Below, one piece after another: positions 51,331 through 60,182 of a stretch of 64,000 nt of DNA; within the stretch, counting starts at the first letter, position 1; every line of letters begins with the position of its first letter. The DNA is from JAGXKT01 sp964531695 (GTDB taxonomy: Bacteria > Planctomycetota > Phycisphaerae > SM23-33), in contig CAZHEH010000002.1 of the NCBI GenBank assembly GCA_964531695.1, positions 198,953-262,952 on the forward strand, written 5' to 3'. The notes under the pieces were generated by a model. That model saw nothing but the letters and a program-made list of their open reading frames with translations. It was not told the DNA's origin and made no database searches. A program made the position numbers and the translations under genes.

Positions 51331-51551
51331 CAGTGCGGGTCGAGCTGGGCCGCCGGGCGATGCCGCCCGGGGCCACGGGCGCCCTGAAGCCCGGCAGCGT
51401 GGTCGAGCTGGGCCCCGCGCCGGACGACCCGGTCGAGGTGTACGTGGACGGGCGGCTGCACGCCCGCGGCGTGCTGACGGACGTGGACGGCGAGCTGTGC
51501 GTGCGGATCGAGGAACTTCGCAGCGCCCCGGCCGTGGAGGTGAGCGAATGA
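51315..51551 (+). CDS. fliN: Minimal FliN-type SpoA-domain protein
   Basis: A 78-residue protein consisting of one SpoA domain: VRVELGRRAMPPGATGALKPGSVVELG, then VEVYVDGRLHARGVLTDVDGELCVRIEEL. It has no N-terminal FliN extension and no CheC-like part, so it is not FliM. In flagella SpoA proteins build the C-ring; in related secretion systems they form the sorting platform. The start is GTG 51315 with GGAGAG upstream, inside the end of fliJ. Confidence 0.82.
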   Translation: MADDVTVRVELGRRAMPPGATGALKPGSVVELGPAPDDPVEVYVDGRLHARGVLTDVDGELCVRIEELRSAPAVEVSE

Positions 51552-52120
51552 CGCGACGCCGGCAGAGACTGCTCGTGGCCGCGGCGCTGGCGCTGCCGGC
51601 GCTGGCGGCGGCCGTGCCCGCGCGGGCGCAGGACCAGAACGGGGACGGCGTCGAGAGCCGTCCCGTGGATCGCTCGCCCGTGGAGGACAAGCGGGTCGGC
51701 GACGCGGACGACGGCAGCGGCTGGGCGTGGGTCCGCACGGGCGTGGCGCTGGTTATCGTGGTGGCGCTGGTTTTCGGGGTCCGCTGGGCGCTGCGGCGCT
51801 GGGCGGGCGGGGCCGCGCCGGGCGAGGGCCGGGCCGTCGAGGTGCTCGGCCGGACGTCGCTCTCGACGAGGCACCGGCTGTACCTCGTTCGGATGGGCGA
51901 GCGGCTGCTGTTGGTCGGCGGCGGGGGCGAGACGCTCACGACGCTGGCCGAGGTGACCGACCCCGACGAGATGGCGGAGCTGTGCCGCGCGGCCCGCGCC
52001 GGGCGCGGCCTGCCCGGGCTGAGCTGGCTTCGCGGCGAGGGGGAGCCGCGAACGGGCGAGACGGCCGGGCCGACCCCTGAACGGCCGGGCCACGAGACGG
52101 ATGAGAACGAGGCGAAATGA
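51548..52120 (+). CDS. fliO: Flagellar biosynthesis protein FliO
   Basis: A 190-residue protein with a signal-like N-terminus (LLVAAALALPALAAAVPARAQ), a spacer, one membrane helix (TGVALVIVVALVFGVRWALRRW) and a small SH3-like cytoplasmic domain: VEVLGRTSLSTRHRLYLVRMGERLLLVGGGGETLTTLAEV. FliO is an assembly factor for the FliP export-gate core. It is flanked by fliN and fliP with four-base overlaps at both ends. Confidence 0.88.
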   Translation: MTRRRQRLLVAAALALPALAAAVPARAQDQNGDGVESRPVDRSPVEDKRVGDADDGSGWAWVRTGVALVIVVALVFGVRWALRRWAGGAAPGEGRAVEVLGRTSLSTRHRLYLVRMGERLLLVGGGGETLTTLAEVTDPDEMAELCRAARAGRGLPGLSWLRGEGEPRTGETAGPTPERPGHETDENEAK

Positions 52121-52914
52121 CCCGATGGGCCGCCATCCCGGCGATGGTGCTGTTGCTGACGGCCCCGGCCGTGGCGGCGCCGGATGCGCCCGCCGAGGCG
52201 CCGGATGCGGCGGCGACGCGGCCGGCGGGCGAGGGCCCGCAGCTCGAGCTGCCGGACTTCGGCTCACGGGAGGAGGTCTCCGGCGGGCTGAAATGGATCG
52301 CGCTGGTCACGGCGCTGTCGGCGGCGCCGGCGGTGCTGCTGCTGGTGACGTGCTTCACGCGGATCGTGGTCGTGCTCGGGCTCCTGCGGCAGGCGCTGGC
52401 GACGCAGCAGCTCCCGCCGAACCAGGTGCTGTTCGGGCTGGCGCTGCTGATGACCGTCGTGGTGATGTTCCCCGTGTACCAGGACGTGCACCGCGACGCG
52501 ATCTCGCCCTACATGGCCGGCCAGATCGACGGCCCGACGGCGCTGGCCGCGGGCACGACGCACGTGCGGGCGTTCATGATCCGGCAGCTCGAGGCGTCCG
52601 GCAACGGCTCGGACGTGTACCCGTTCCTGCCGGAGGACCTGGCCGGGCGGGACGACCTGACGTGGCGCGACGTGCCGACGCTGTCGCTGATTCCGGGCTT
52701 CGTGGTCAGCGAGTTGAAGATCGCCTTCACGATCGGCTTCCGGATCTTCCTGCCGTTCCTGGTGATCGACATGCTCGTGGCGTCGGTGCTGACGTCGATG
52801 GGCATGTTCATGCTGCCGCCGGTGCTGATTTCACTGCCGTTCAAGCTGCTGTTGTTCGTGCTGGCCGACGGCTGGCACCTCGTGGTCGGGACGTTGATGC
52901 AGAGCTTCGGGTGA
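52117..52914 (+). CDS. fliP: Flagellar export gate protein FliP
   Basis: A 265-residue core component of the export gate with FliQ and FliR. A cleavable signal is followed by a helix (WIALVTALSAAPAVLLLVTCFTRIVVVLGLLRQAL), QQLPPNQVLFGLALLMTVVVMFPVY, RAFMIRQ, the LSLIPGFVVSELKIAFTIGFRIFLPFLVIDMLVASVLTSMGM block and the C-terminal helix. These are FliP/SctR signatures at normal length. Confidence 0.97.
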   Translation: MTRWAAIPAMVLLLTAPAVAAPDAPAEAPDAAATRPAGEGPQLELPDFGSREEVSGGLKWIALVTALSAAPAVLLLVTCFTRIVVVLGLLRQALATQQLPPNQVLFGLALLMTVVVMFPVYQDVHRDAISPYMAGQIDGPTALAAGTTHVRAFMIRQLEASGNGSDVYPFLPEDLAGRDDLTWRDVPTLSLIPGFVVSELKIAFTIGFRIFLPFLVIDMLVASVLTSMGMFMLPPVLISLPFKLLLFVLADGWHLVVGTLMQSFG

Positions 52915-52917
52915 CGC

Positions 52918-53175
52918 ATGGACGCTGGAAGCGCGACAGACCTGGGACGCGAGGCCGTGACGCTCACGCTGGTGCTCGGCGCGCCGGTGCTGCTGACCGG
53001 CCTGGTCGTCGCGCTGGTCGTGAGCTTGCTCCAGGCGCTGACGCAGGTGCAGGAGCAGACGTTGAGCTTCGTGCCCAAGATCGCGGCGATGCTGCTGGCC
53101 GTGCTGGCGGCCGGGCCGTGGATCCTCACGCGGCTGGTCGAGTTCGCCCAGCGGATGTTCGGCACCTTGCCGTGA
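52918..53175 (+). CDS. fliQ: Flagellar export gate protein FliQ
   Basis: An 85-residue two-helix membrane protein. VTLTLVLGAPVLLTGLVVALVVSLLQALTQVQEQTLSFVPKIAAMLLAVL contains the conserved T-Q-x-Q-E-Q-T-L-x-F-x-P-K block of FliQ/SctS. The start is three bases after the fliP stop. Confidence 0.97.
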   Translation: MDAGSATDLGREAVTLTLVLGAPVLLTGLVVALVVSLLQALTQVQEQTLSFVPKIAAMLLAVLAAGPWILTRLVEFAQRMFGTLP

Positions 53176-53189
53176 GCGCGTGAACGCGA

Positions 53190-53966
53190 ATGGACCTGAG
53201 CGAGTTGGCAACCTGGATTCCGAGCATGATGCTCGTGCTGGCGCGCGTGGCCGGGCTGTGCCTGGTGGCGCCCGTGTTCAGCCACGCGGCCGTGCCGGTC
53301 AAGCTCCGCTACGCCCTGAGCGTGGTGGTCGCGTTGGCCGTGGTCGGCGGCGGGGCGCTCGGGCCGGTGCCGATGCCGCGGTCCTGGCCGGCGCTGGTGG
53401 GGATGCTGGGGACCGAGCTGGCGATCGGGGCGGTCATCGGCTACGCGGCGCGGCTGGTGTTCATGGGCGTCGAGCTGGGCGCGTTCCACGCCGGCACGCA
53501 GATGGGCCTGACCCTCGCGGAGATCTACGACCCGACGGGCGGGCCGAACCCGGGCGTGGTGCGGCGGCTGTTCGTGCTGACGGCGATCGTGATCTTCCTC
53601 GCGATCGGCGGGCATCGCGAGCTGCTCTACGGCGTGGTCCGCTCGTTCCGCACGGTGCCGCCCGCGACGTTCGTGCCGGACCGCGGCGTGCTGGAGATGG
53701 TCGTGGCGCTGCTGGGTGCGGGCTTCACGTTGGCCCTGCGGGTCGCGGCGCCGGTGCTGGCGGCCATGCTGCTGGCGACGGTGGCGCTGGGGCTGCTTCA
53801 GCGCAGCGTGCGGCAATGCAACGTGCTGTCGACGGGCCTGCCCGTGCGGGCGCTGCTGGGGCTGGCGGCGCTGAGCTTGGCGCTGGCGGCGCTGCCCGAG
53901 CTGATCGACCGCGCCTGGACCCTGACGGCCGAGCGCGTGCCGCCCGCGCTGGAGGCAACAAGATGA
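53190..53966 (+). CDS. fliR: Flagellar export gate protein FliR
   Basis: A 258-residue membrane protein. RVAGLCLVAPVFSHAAVPVKLRYALSVVVALAV, ELAIGAVIGYAARLVFMGVELGAFHAGTQMGLTLAEIYDP and the long C-terminal hydrophobic part match FliR/SctT. It completes the FliPQR gate. The gene follows fliQ after 14 bases. Confidence 0.95.
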   Translation: MDLSELATWIPSMMLVLARVAGLCLVAPVFSHAAVPVKLRYALSVVVALAVVGGGALGPVPMPRSWPALVGMLGTELAIGAVIGYAARLVFMGVELGAFHAGTQMGLTLAEIYDPTGGPNPGVVRRLFVLTAIVIFLAIGGHRELLYGVVRSFRTVPPATFVPDRGVLEMVVALLGAGFTLALRVAAPVLAAMLLATVALGLLQRSVRQCNVLSTGLPVRALLGLAALSLALAALPELIDRAWTLTAERVPPALEATR

Positions 53967-54032
53967 GTCCCCGGATTACACGGATTGCAGGAATGCGGCC
54001 CCGCGTCGTGCAATTCGCGCATCGACTGGATC

Positions 54033-54827
54033 ATGGCGAACGGTAGAGACAGCACGGCCGAGCGGACGTACGAGCCGACGCAACTGCGCCTGGCCGAGGC
54101 GCGGCGTCGTGGGCAGGTTCCGCGCAGCGCCGACCTCGCCGCGGCCGTGGTGCTGCTGGGCGGCGCCGCGGCGCTGGGCCTGCTCGGCGCGCGGCTGCTG
54201 AGTGAGTCGGTGGACATGACCGCGCGGCTGCTTGACGGGCGGGCCGACCCGCTCGCCTCGCCCGGCGCGCTGGCGGACACCGCCTGGGCGGCGGTGTCGC
54301 CGGTGGTGGCGGCGGTCGCGCCGCTGGCGGCGATGCTTCTGCTGCTGGCGGTCGTCGGCAACGTCGTGCAGGTCGGGCTGCTGGCCGCGGCGGAGCCCGT
54401 CCGCCCGGATGCCTCTCGCATCTCGCTTGCCGGCGGGCTGCGGCGGCTGCTGTCCGCCCGGGCCCTGGCGCGGGGCGGCTTCGGCGTGGCGAAGCTCGCC
54501 GCGATCGGGCTGGTCGCGGCGCTGAGCGTGGCCGAGGCCCTGCCGCGGGTGGCCAACATGGGCCGGCTGGCCCCGGCCGACCTGGTCGCCGAGGCGGGCG
54601 GCATGGCGCTCGGCCTGGCCGTGCGGATCGCCCTGGTCCTGCTCGCGCTCGGCGTGGCCGAGTACCTGTACCAGCGCCGGCAGCACCGGCGCGACCTGCG
54701 CATGACCCGCAGCGAATGGCTCGACGACCTGCGGCGGATGGAGGCGCCCGAGCTGACCCGCCGCCGACGCGGCGAGCGCCCCTCGCCCGAGGAGCCCGCT
54801 CGCAGCCGGGAGATCGACCGTGTCTAG
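54033..54827 (+). CDS. flhB: FlhB export gate protein lacking the autocleavage domain
   Basis: A 264-residue protein with the FlhB membrane part: RTYEPTQLRLAEARRRGQVPRSADLAAAVVLL, four hydrophobic segments (LLGGAAALGLLGARLL, VVAAVAPLAAMLLLLAVVG, VAKLAAIGLVAALSVAEAL, ALGLAVRIALVLLALGVAEYLY) and the cytoplasmic linker RRQHRRDLRMTRSEW. Normal FlhB continues for about 110 residues with the NPTH autocleavage site and the domain that switches export specificity. Here the protein ends after a short Arg/Glu-rich tail, and flhA starts inside its last codons, so nothing was lost by a nearby frameshift. Start ATG 54033; an in-frame ATG at 53985 is less likely. Confidence 0.9.
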   Translation: MANGRDSTAERTYEPTQLRLAEARRRGQVPRSADLAAAVVLLGGAAALGLLGARLLSESVDMTARLLDGRADPLASPGALADTAWAAVSPVVAAVAPLAAMLLLLAVVGNVVQVGLLAAAEPVRPDASRISLAGGLRRLLSARALARGGFGVAKLAAIGLVAALSVAEALPRVANMGRLAPADLVAEAGGMALGLAVRIALVLLALGVAEYLYQRRQHRRDLRMTRSEWLDDLRRMEAPELTRRRRGERPSPEEPARSREIDRV

Positions 54828-56952
54828 CGCCGCCGCGACATTCCAGCGCGTGACCTCGACGGTGCATCGCCACCGCGGGCTGCTCGTGCCGCTGGGCGCG
54901 GCGGCGCTGATCTTCGTCATCCTCGTGCCGCTGCCGCCGCCGGCCGTCGACGTGCTGCTGTCGGCGAATCTCGCGCTGGCGGCGGTGATCCTGCTGACGG
55001 CGATCTACGTTCCCCGGCCGGTCGAGTTCAGTGCGTTCCCGTCGCTGCTGCTCGGCGCGACGCTGTTCCGGCTCGTGCTGAACGTGGCCACGACCCGGCT
55101 GATCCTCACCGCCGGCGAGGGCGGGCGTCTGCCGACCGGCGCCCATCTCGCGGCCGGCCACGTGGTGTGGACCTTCAGCGACTTCGTCGCGGCCGGGTCG
55201 CTCGTGGCGGGCGTGGTGGTGTTCGCCATCGTGGTCGTCGTGCAGTTCGTGGTGGTGACCAAGGGCGCCGGCCGGGTCAGCGAGGTCGCCGCCCGCTTCG
55301 TGCTGGACGCGATGCCGGGCAAGCAGATGGCCGTCGACGCCGACCTCAAGGCCGGGCTGATCTCCGGCGACGAGGCCCTCCGCCGCCGCGAGGACATCGC
55401 ACGCCAGGCGGACTTCTACGGGGCGATGGACGGTGCGTCGAAGTTCCTCCGGGGCGACGCCGTGGCGGCCGTCGTCATCACGCTGGTCAACATTCTCGGC
55501 GGGCTGTACGTCGGCATGGTCCGCTACGGCTGGTCCTGGGAGAAGACCTCGGGTCTGTTCACGCGGCTGACGATCGGCGACGGGCTCGTGACGCAGATTC
55601 CCGCGTTCATCGTGTCGGTCGCCGCGGCGCTGATCGTGACCCGCCGCGCGGGACGCAGCCGGCTCGGGGAGGAGGTCGTCTCGCAGCTCGCCTCGCGACC
55701 GGCCGTGCTGGGCGTCACGGCCGCCTTCCTGGCGGCGCTGTCGCTTACCTCCCTGCCGAAGCTGCCGCTGCTGACGCTGGCGGTGGCGTGCGGCGGGCTG
55801 GCGTGGCTGCTGGGGCGCCGCGGCGGCACGCACGCGGCGTCGGACGCCGCCGATGCAGAATCGACCCATGCTGCCCGCTCGCCGGGCGCGGGGCCGGCGG
55901 CTCGCGGGGCGGCCCGACCCGCCGCCCGCGAGGGCGCGCCGGGCGTGGACCCGCTCCGCGTCGAGCTGGGCTTCGCGCTCGTGCGGCTTGCCCAGGAGCG
56001 AGGCGGGCTGCTGGCGCGCTTCTCCGCGGTGCGGCGCGAGCTGGCGGACGACCTCGGGCTGCCCGTCCCGCCGGTGTGCGTGCGGGACAACCTGCGGCTG
56101 AAGGCCCACGAGTATGCCATCCGCGTGCGGGACGCCAAGGCCGCCACGGGCACGCTCTACGCCGGGCGGCTGCTGGCGATTCCCGGCGAGCACGCCGCGG
56201 GCAAGCTCATCGGTCGAGAGGCACTCGAACCCGTCTTCGGCACGCCGGCGGTTTGGGTGGACCCCGCCACGGCCGACCGCGCCGCCCGCATGGGCTACCG
56301 CACCGTGCCCGCCGAGGACGTGCTGGCCGCCCATCTGACGGATGTGATCCGCCGGCACGCGGCCGAGCTGTTGTCTCGCGAGCAGGTCGCCCGCATGCTC
56401 AGCGCGCTGGAGCGGGAGCACCCGAACCTCGTCCGCGAGGCCCGCGAGAAGCTCAGCCCCGGGCGGCTTCAGAAGGTACTGCGGCTGCTGCTGGCCGAGG
56501 GCGTGCCGATCCGCGACTTCGAGGGCATCCTGGAGTCGGCCTGCGACGCCGCGGAGCGGACGCAACGGACCGAGGAAATCGCCGAGCAGGTCCGGTCCTC
56601 GCTGGCACCGTCGCTCTGTCAGCAGTATGCTTCGGCGGACGGGCGGGTGTGCTGCGTGTGCCTGAAGCCGGAGTTGGAGAACGCGATCCACACCCACCTG
56701 CACGAAACGCCCGAGGGATACGCCCCGGCCGTGCCGCCCGCGCTGGCCGGGCGCATCACCGCAGCGGTCTCGGGGGAGTTGGCCCGCCTCCGGGAGCAGG
56801 GCCGGCGTCCCGTCGTGCTATGCGCCCCGATGCTGCGTCCGGCCGTGCGGAAGCTGCTCGCGCCGTCGGATCCCACGGCCGCCGTGCTGGGCTACAACGA
56901 GGTCGAGTCCGCCGAGGTGGAGTCGGCGGCGACAGTAGGGATTGAGCCATGA
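54820..56952 (+). CDS. flhA: Flagellar export gate protein FlhA
   Basis: A 710-residue protein of normal length. The N-terminal half has eight predicted membrane helices and the FHIPEP region: PRPVEFSAFPSLLLGATLFRLVLNVATTRLIL, FVVVTKGAGRVSEVAARFVLDAMPGKQMAVDADLKAGLI, ARQADFYGAMDGASKFLRGDAVAAVVITLVNILGG, LTIGDGLVTQIPAFIVSVAAALIVTR. The cytoplasmic half forms the nonameric docking ring for substrates and chaperones. The start is GTG 54820, overlapping the flhB stop by eight bases. Confidence 0.96.
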   Translation: MSSAAATFQRVTSTVHRHRGLLVPLGAAALIFVILVPLPPPAVDVLLSANLALAAVILLTAIYVPRPVEFSAFPSLLLGATLFRLVLNVATTRLILTAGEGGRLPTGAHLAAGHVVWTFSDFVAAGSLVAGVVVFAIVVVVQFVVVTKGAGRVSEVAARFVLDAMPGKQMAVDADLKAGLISGDEALRRREDIARQADFYGAMDGASKFLRGDAVAAVVITLVNILGGLYVGMVRYGWSWEKTSGLFTRLTIGDGLVTQIPAFIVSVAAALIVTRRAGRSRLGEEVVSQLASRPAVLGVTAAFLAALSLTSLPKLPLLTLAVACGGLAWLLGRRGGTHAASDAADAESTHAARSPGAGPAARGAARPAAREGAPGVDPLRVELGFALVRLAQERGGLLARFSAVRRELADDLGLPVPPVCVRDNLRLKAHEYAIRVRDAKAATGTLYAGRLLAIPGEHAAGKLIGREALEPVFGTPAVWVDPATADRAARMGYRTVPAEDVLAAHLTDVIRRHAAELLSREQVARMLSALEREHPNLVREAREKLSPGRLQKVLRLLLAEGVPIRDFEGILESACDAAERTQRTEEIAEQVRSSLAPSLCQQYASADGRVCCVCLKPELENAIHTHLHETPEGYAPAVPPALAGRITAAVSGELARLREQGRRPVVLCAPMLRPAVRKLLAPSDPTAAVLGYNEVESAEVESAATVGIEP

Positions 56953-58100
56953 CCACACGCACGTATCACGCGACGACGATGGCCGACGCCCTGGCCGAGG
57001 TGAAACAGGATCTCGGGCGGGACGCGGTGATCCTGCATACCCGCCGCAGCCGTACGGGCGGCCTGCTGAAGCTTTTCGGCGGGCGGCGCATGTGGGAGGT
57101 GACGGCGGCCAGCCAGGTGGGCGCTCCGCCGCATCGCCGGGAAGGCCGGTACGAGCCCGAGGCGCCACGCCCGGCGGAACGGCGCGCGGCGCCGGCGCCC
57201 AAGCCCGAGCCGGCCGCGCCGCGGACCGAGCCGGGCTCGCGGGACGTGGCCGAGATCCGGCGGATGGTCGAGGCGCTGGTCGCCCGCGGGCGCCGCGGGC
57301 CGGAGCTGCCGCCCGTGCTCCAGGCCTATCGGGACCGGCTCATCGAGCAGGAGGTCGCACCGGAGCTGGCCCGCGAGCTGGTCGACGAGGTCCGCCTGGA
57401 GCTGACCGGCGGGCAGATCGGTGACCCGCAAACGGTCGGCCAGACGCTCCGGCGGAAGGTCGCCGGCCGCATCCGCACCGCGCCCAACGGGCGCGCCAAA
57501 CCCCGGCGCGTGATCGCTCTGATCGGGCCGACGGGCGTCGGCAAGACCACGACCATCGCCAAGCTCGCCGCTAACTATCAACTGAAACAAAACTTGCGCG
57601 TCGGCCTCGTGACGATGGACACCTACCGGATCGCCGCGGTGGACCAACTCCGGACGTATGCGGACATCATCGAGGTGCCCTTGCAGACGGCGCTTGGCGC
57701 CGGGCAGGCCCGTCAGGCGGTGCGGTCGATGGGCGCCGCGGACGTGGTGCTGATCGACACCGCCGGTCGGAGCCAGAACGACGGGCTCCGTCTGGGCGAG
57801 CTTCGCCGCATGCTCGGCGGGGCGGAGCCGGACGAGGTTCACCTGGTCGTCTCCGCCACAGGTGGGCGGAAGTGCGTGCGCCGCGTCGTCGAGCAGTTCG
57901 CGCCGCTCGGCGCCAACCGCGTGATCCTCAGCAAGGTGGACGAGGCCGAGAGCTTCGGCAGCGTCCTGAACGTCGCGGCCGCCTGCGAGGCGCCGCTGAG
58001 CTACGTCACCACGGGGCAGGACGTGCCCGATGACATCGCTCCGGCCGACGCCGACGAACTGGCCGGCCGGATCGTGGGGGAGCCGACGCATGACGAATAG
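56949..58100 (+). CDS. flhF: Flagellar SRP-type GTPase
   Basis: A 383-residue SRP-family GTPase that fixes where the flagellum is built. The basic N-domain starts TYHATTMADALAEVKQDLGRDAVILHTRR. After a Pro/Arg-rich linker come G1 GPTGVGKT (193-200), TMDTYRIAAVDQLRTYADIIEVPL, IDTAGRSQND (G3) and VILSKVDEAESFGSVLN (G4). ATGA overlap with flhA. Presence of flhF and flhG argues for a placed, usually polar, structure. Confidence 0.95.
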   Translation: MTTRTYHATTMADALAEVKQDLGRDAVILHTRRSRTGGLLKLFGGRRMWEVTAASQVGAPPHRREGRYEPEAPRPAERRAAPAPKPEPAAPRTEPGSRDVAEIRRMVEALVARGRRGPELPPVLQAYRDRLIEQEVAPELARELVDEVRLELTGGQIGDPQTVGQTLRRKVAGRIRTAPNGRAKPRRVIALIGPTGVGKTTTIAKLAANYQLKQNLRVGLVTMDTYRIAAVDQLRTYADIIEVPLQTALGAGQARQAVRSMGAADVVLIDTAGRSQNDGLRLGELRRMLGGAEPDEVHLVVSATGGRKCVRRVVEQFAPLGANRVILSKVDEAESFGSVLNVAAACEAPLSYVTTGQDVPDDIAPADADELAGRIVGEPTHDE

Positions 58101-58938
58101 GGACCAGGCAAGCCGGCTGCGGGAGCTGATGCGGGAAGTCCGCACGACGCGGACGATCACCGTGGCGTCGGGCAAGGGCGGCGTCGGCAAGAGCAACGTC
58201 GCGCTGAACTTGGCCGTGCTGCTGTCCGCGGGCGGCAGCCGCGTGGCGCTGGTCGATGCCGACCTCGGGCTGGCGAATCTTGACGTGCTGCTGGATGTGT
58301 CCGTGCAGTACGACCTGTCGCACGTGATCTCCGGGCGGAAGTCGCTGTCGGAGGTGCTCGTGGGCCTGCCCTGCGGCGTGCAGCTCGTGCCGGGGGCCAG
58401 CGGGCTGAGCCGGATGGCCCGGCTGAGCGAGTTCGAGCAGGCCCGGCTCACCGAAGAGCTGACGGCGCTGGAGGCGGACAACGACTTCATTGTGGTCGAC
58501 TGCGCGGCGGGGATCGGCCCGGAGACGATCCGTTTCGCCGCGGCCGCCGACAATGCGATCGTCGTCACGACGCCCGAGCCGACGGCCATCACCGATGCCT
58601 ACGCCGTCATCAAGCTCGTCGCGCGGCAGGCGGGCGACGAAGGGCTGAGCTTGCTGACGAACATGGCGGCCGACCGCCACGAGGCCCGCGCGACCCATGA
58701 ACGCATCTCCAGCGTGGCGAGGCAGTTCCTCTCCGCGCGGGTGCTCGACGCCGGCTATGTGCTGCGCGATCCGAAGGTGGGCGAGGCGGTACGGCGGAGG
58801 GAGCCGGTGGTTCTGGCCTACCCTCGCACGGCCGCGACACGCTGCCTGGCGGCACTTGCGAACAAACTGGGGCGGGGTGGCCCGCTCGTCAAGGAAGATA
58901 TGGGCTTTTTCCGGAGGTTGGCAAGCTGGTTTGCCTGA
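58090..58938 (+). CDS. flhG: MinD/ParA-like flagellar number regulator
   Basis: A 282-residue deviant Walker ATPase. SGKGGVGKS is at 27-35, ALVDADLGLANLDVLLDV holds the switch I Asp, VVDCAAGIGPETIRFAAAADNAIVVTTPEPTAITDAYAVIKL the switch II and A' motifs, typical of FlhG (YlxH). FlhG limits flagellar number by acting on FlhF and on assembly factors. It is not the chromosomal ParA. It overlaps flhF by 11 bases. A C-terminal amphipathic segment (GFFRRLASWFA) can serve as a membrane-targeting helix. Confidence 0.93.
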   Translation: MTNRDQASRLRELMREVRTTRTITVASGKGGVGKSNVALNLAVLLSAGGSRVALVDADLGLANLDVLLDVSVQYDLSHVISGRKSLSEVLVGLPCGVQLVPGASGLSRMARLSEFEQARLTEELTALEADNDFIVVDCAAGIGPETIRFAAAADNAIVVTTPEPTAITDAYAVIKLVARQAGDEGLSLLTNMAADRHEARATHERISSVARQFLSARVLDAGYVLRDPKVGEAVRRREPVVLAYPRTAATRCLAALANKLGRGGPLVKEDMGFFRRLASWFA

Positions 58939-59260
58939 AGCGCATGACTGCACACTATGTGAATCTCGGCGGCTTCAAGCGGATGTGGCGATGCACCCCC
59001 TCGGTGGTCAACGACGCGCGGGATTGGTCGATTCTCCCACCCAGCGGGGGAAGAAATTGTGATTATGGATGGGCAAGGACTCTAAAGACTTCAGGGGAAC
59101 TGGCGAAGATAGGTAATAGTCGGCGTACAGTGGGCTTCTTCGCGCGCTTCCGCCCGTGGAGCTAGGGCGAGAGGCATCGGCGGAGCGGTCAACCGAGCAA
59201 TGGAATCCGGAACGACCGGGCCAAGGACGGCCTCGTCGGCAGAGCGGAAGGAGCGACGGT
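58939..59260. other. Gap before fliA, no gene recognised
   Basis: These 322 bases are the largest gap inside the flagellar cluster. The part around 59050-59130 is less GC-rich than the genes and contains TAATAG- and TATGGA-like hexamers, so a separate fliA promoter is possible but not identifiable. No sigma-28 or sigma-54 consensus was seen. Confidence 0.4.
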
Positions 59261-60052
59261 ATGTGGAAGCAAACGGTCAAGGCCTCGCCGGAGCAGGTCA
59301 AGCAGTGGTGGACCCAGTTCAAGGGCGACGGCGATGAGGAAGCACGTAACCGTCTGCTTGAGCATTACTTGCCCACTGTCAAGTACAGCGCCGAGCGGCT
59401 GCACACCAAGTTGCCCGACGAGGTGGACGTGGACGACCTGATCTCGGCCGGGATCTTCGGGCTCATGGACGCGCTCAAGGCGTTCGACCCGGAGCGAGGC
59501 GTCAAGTTCGAGACTTACGGCGCTCCGCGGATCCGCGGCGCCATCCTCGACGAACTACGCTCCATGGACTGGGTGCCCCGCCTGGTTCGCAGCCGGGCGC
59601 ATAAGCTCAACGAGGCCTCGCAGCAGCTCGAGGCCGAGCTCGGCCGCAAGCCCGACGCCAAGGAGCTGGCCAAGCGGATGCACATCTCGATGAAGGAATT
59701 CCGCAAGCTCCAGCGCGACGCCAAGGCGGTCGGGCTCATCTCCCTGAACCGCAAGTGGTTCGAGACCGACTCCAACAAGGACGTCCGCGAGATCGACGTT
59801 CTGGAGGACAAGTCCAGCGACGACCCGCTCCGCGCCGCCCAGCGCAAGGACCTGAAGGACCTGGTCACCCGCGGGCTCAGCCGGGCCGAGCGGCTCATCG
59901 TCATCCTCTACTACTTCGAGGAGATGACGATGAAGGAGATCGGCGAGACCCTCGACCTCTCCGAAAGCCGCGTCTCGCAGATGCACTCGGCCATCCTCGA
60001 GCGGCTGCAGAACCAGCTCGAATCCCGCAAGAAGGAGCTGCAGGTCGTCTGA
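59261..60052 (+). CDS. fliA: FliA/WhiG-type sigma factor (sigma-28)
   Basis: A 263-residue sigma factor of the flagellar group. NRLLEHYLPTVKYSAERLHTKLPDEVDVDDLISAGIFGLMDALKAFDPERGVKFETYGAPRIRGAILDELRSMDWVPRLVRSRA is the typical region 2 with the FliA-specific RIRGAILDELRSMDWVPR. Region 3 is RKPDAKELAKRMHISMKEFRKL, and region 4 is YYFEEMTMKEIGETLDLSESRVSQMHSAILERL. It would direct late flagellar genes, none of which is in the window. AAGGAG lies seven bases before ATG 59261. Confidence 0.95.
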   Translation: MWKQTVKASPEQVKQWWTQFKGDGDEEARNRLLEHYLPTVKYSAERLHTKLPDEVDVDDLISAGIFGLMDALKAFDPERGVKFETYGAPRIRGAILDELRSMDWVPRLVRSRAHKLNEASQQLEAELGRKPDAKELAKRMHISMKEFRKLQRDAKAVGLISLNRKWFETDSNKDVREIDVLEDKSSDDPLRAAQRKDLKDLVTRGLSRAERLIVILYYFEEMTMKEIGETLDLSESRVSQMHSAILERLQNQLESRKKELQVV

Positions 60053-60156
60053 CCGGGTCCGTCGGCGGTCAGCACAACTTCTGAACGCGAGGCCGGACGT
60101 CTCCGGGCGTTCGCGCACAGGCGGGCCTTCGGTTCGCCCCCGCCGTCGATTCGTGC

Positions 60157-60162
60157 TATCAT
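60157..60162 (+). promoter_or_regulatory. Extended -10 promoter of dapF
   Basis: TGCTATCAT: TATCAT at 60157-60162 with TGC before it. Transcription from about 60169 gives a short leader that still contains GGAAAGG before ATG 60183. Confidence 0.5.
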
Positions 60163-60182
60163 CTCACCGGAAAGGTCTTTTC

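Noticed and set aside
47633..52267. A 1544-codon open frame on the minus strand across the flagellar genes
   Set aside because: It is antisense to genuine overlapping flagellar genes, is composed of Arg/Pro/Ala-rich low-complexity sequence and has no domain. GC-rich third positions create such frames.
58090..58938. ParA partner for the parS site
   Set aside because: The protein is MinD/FlhG-like (SGKGGVGKS and GLANLDVLLDV context), sits inside the flagellar operon behind flhF and has no parB beside it.
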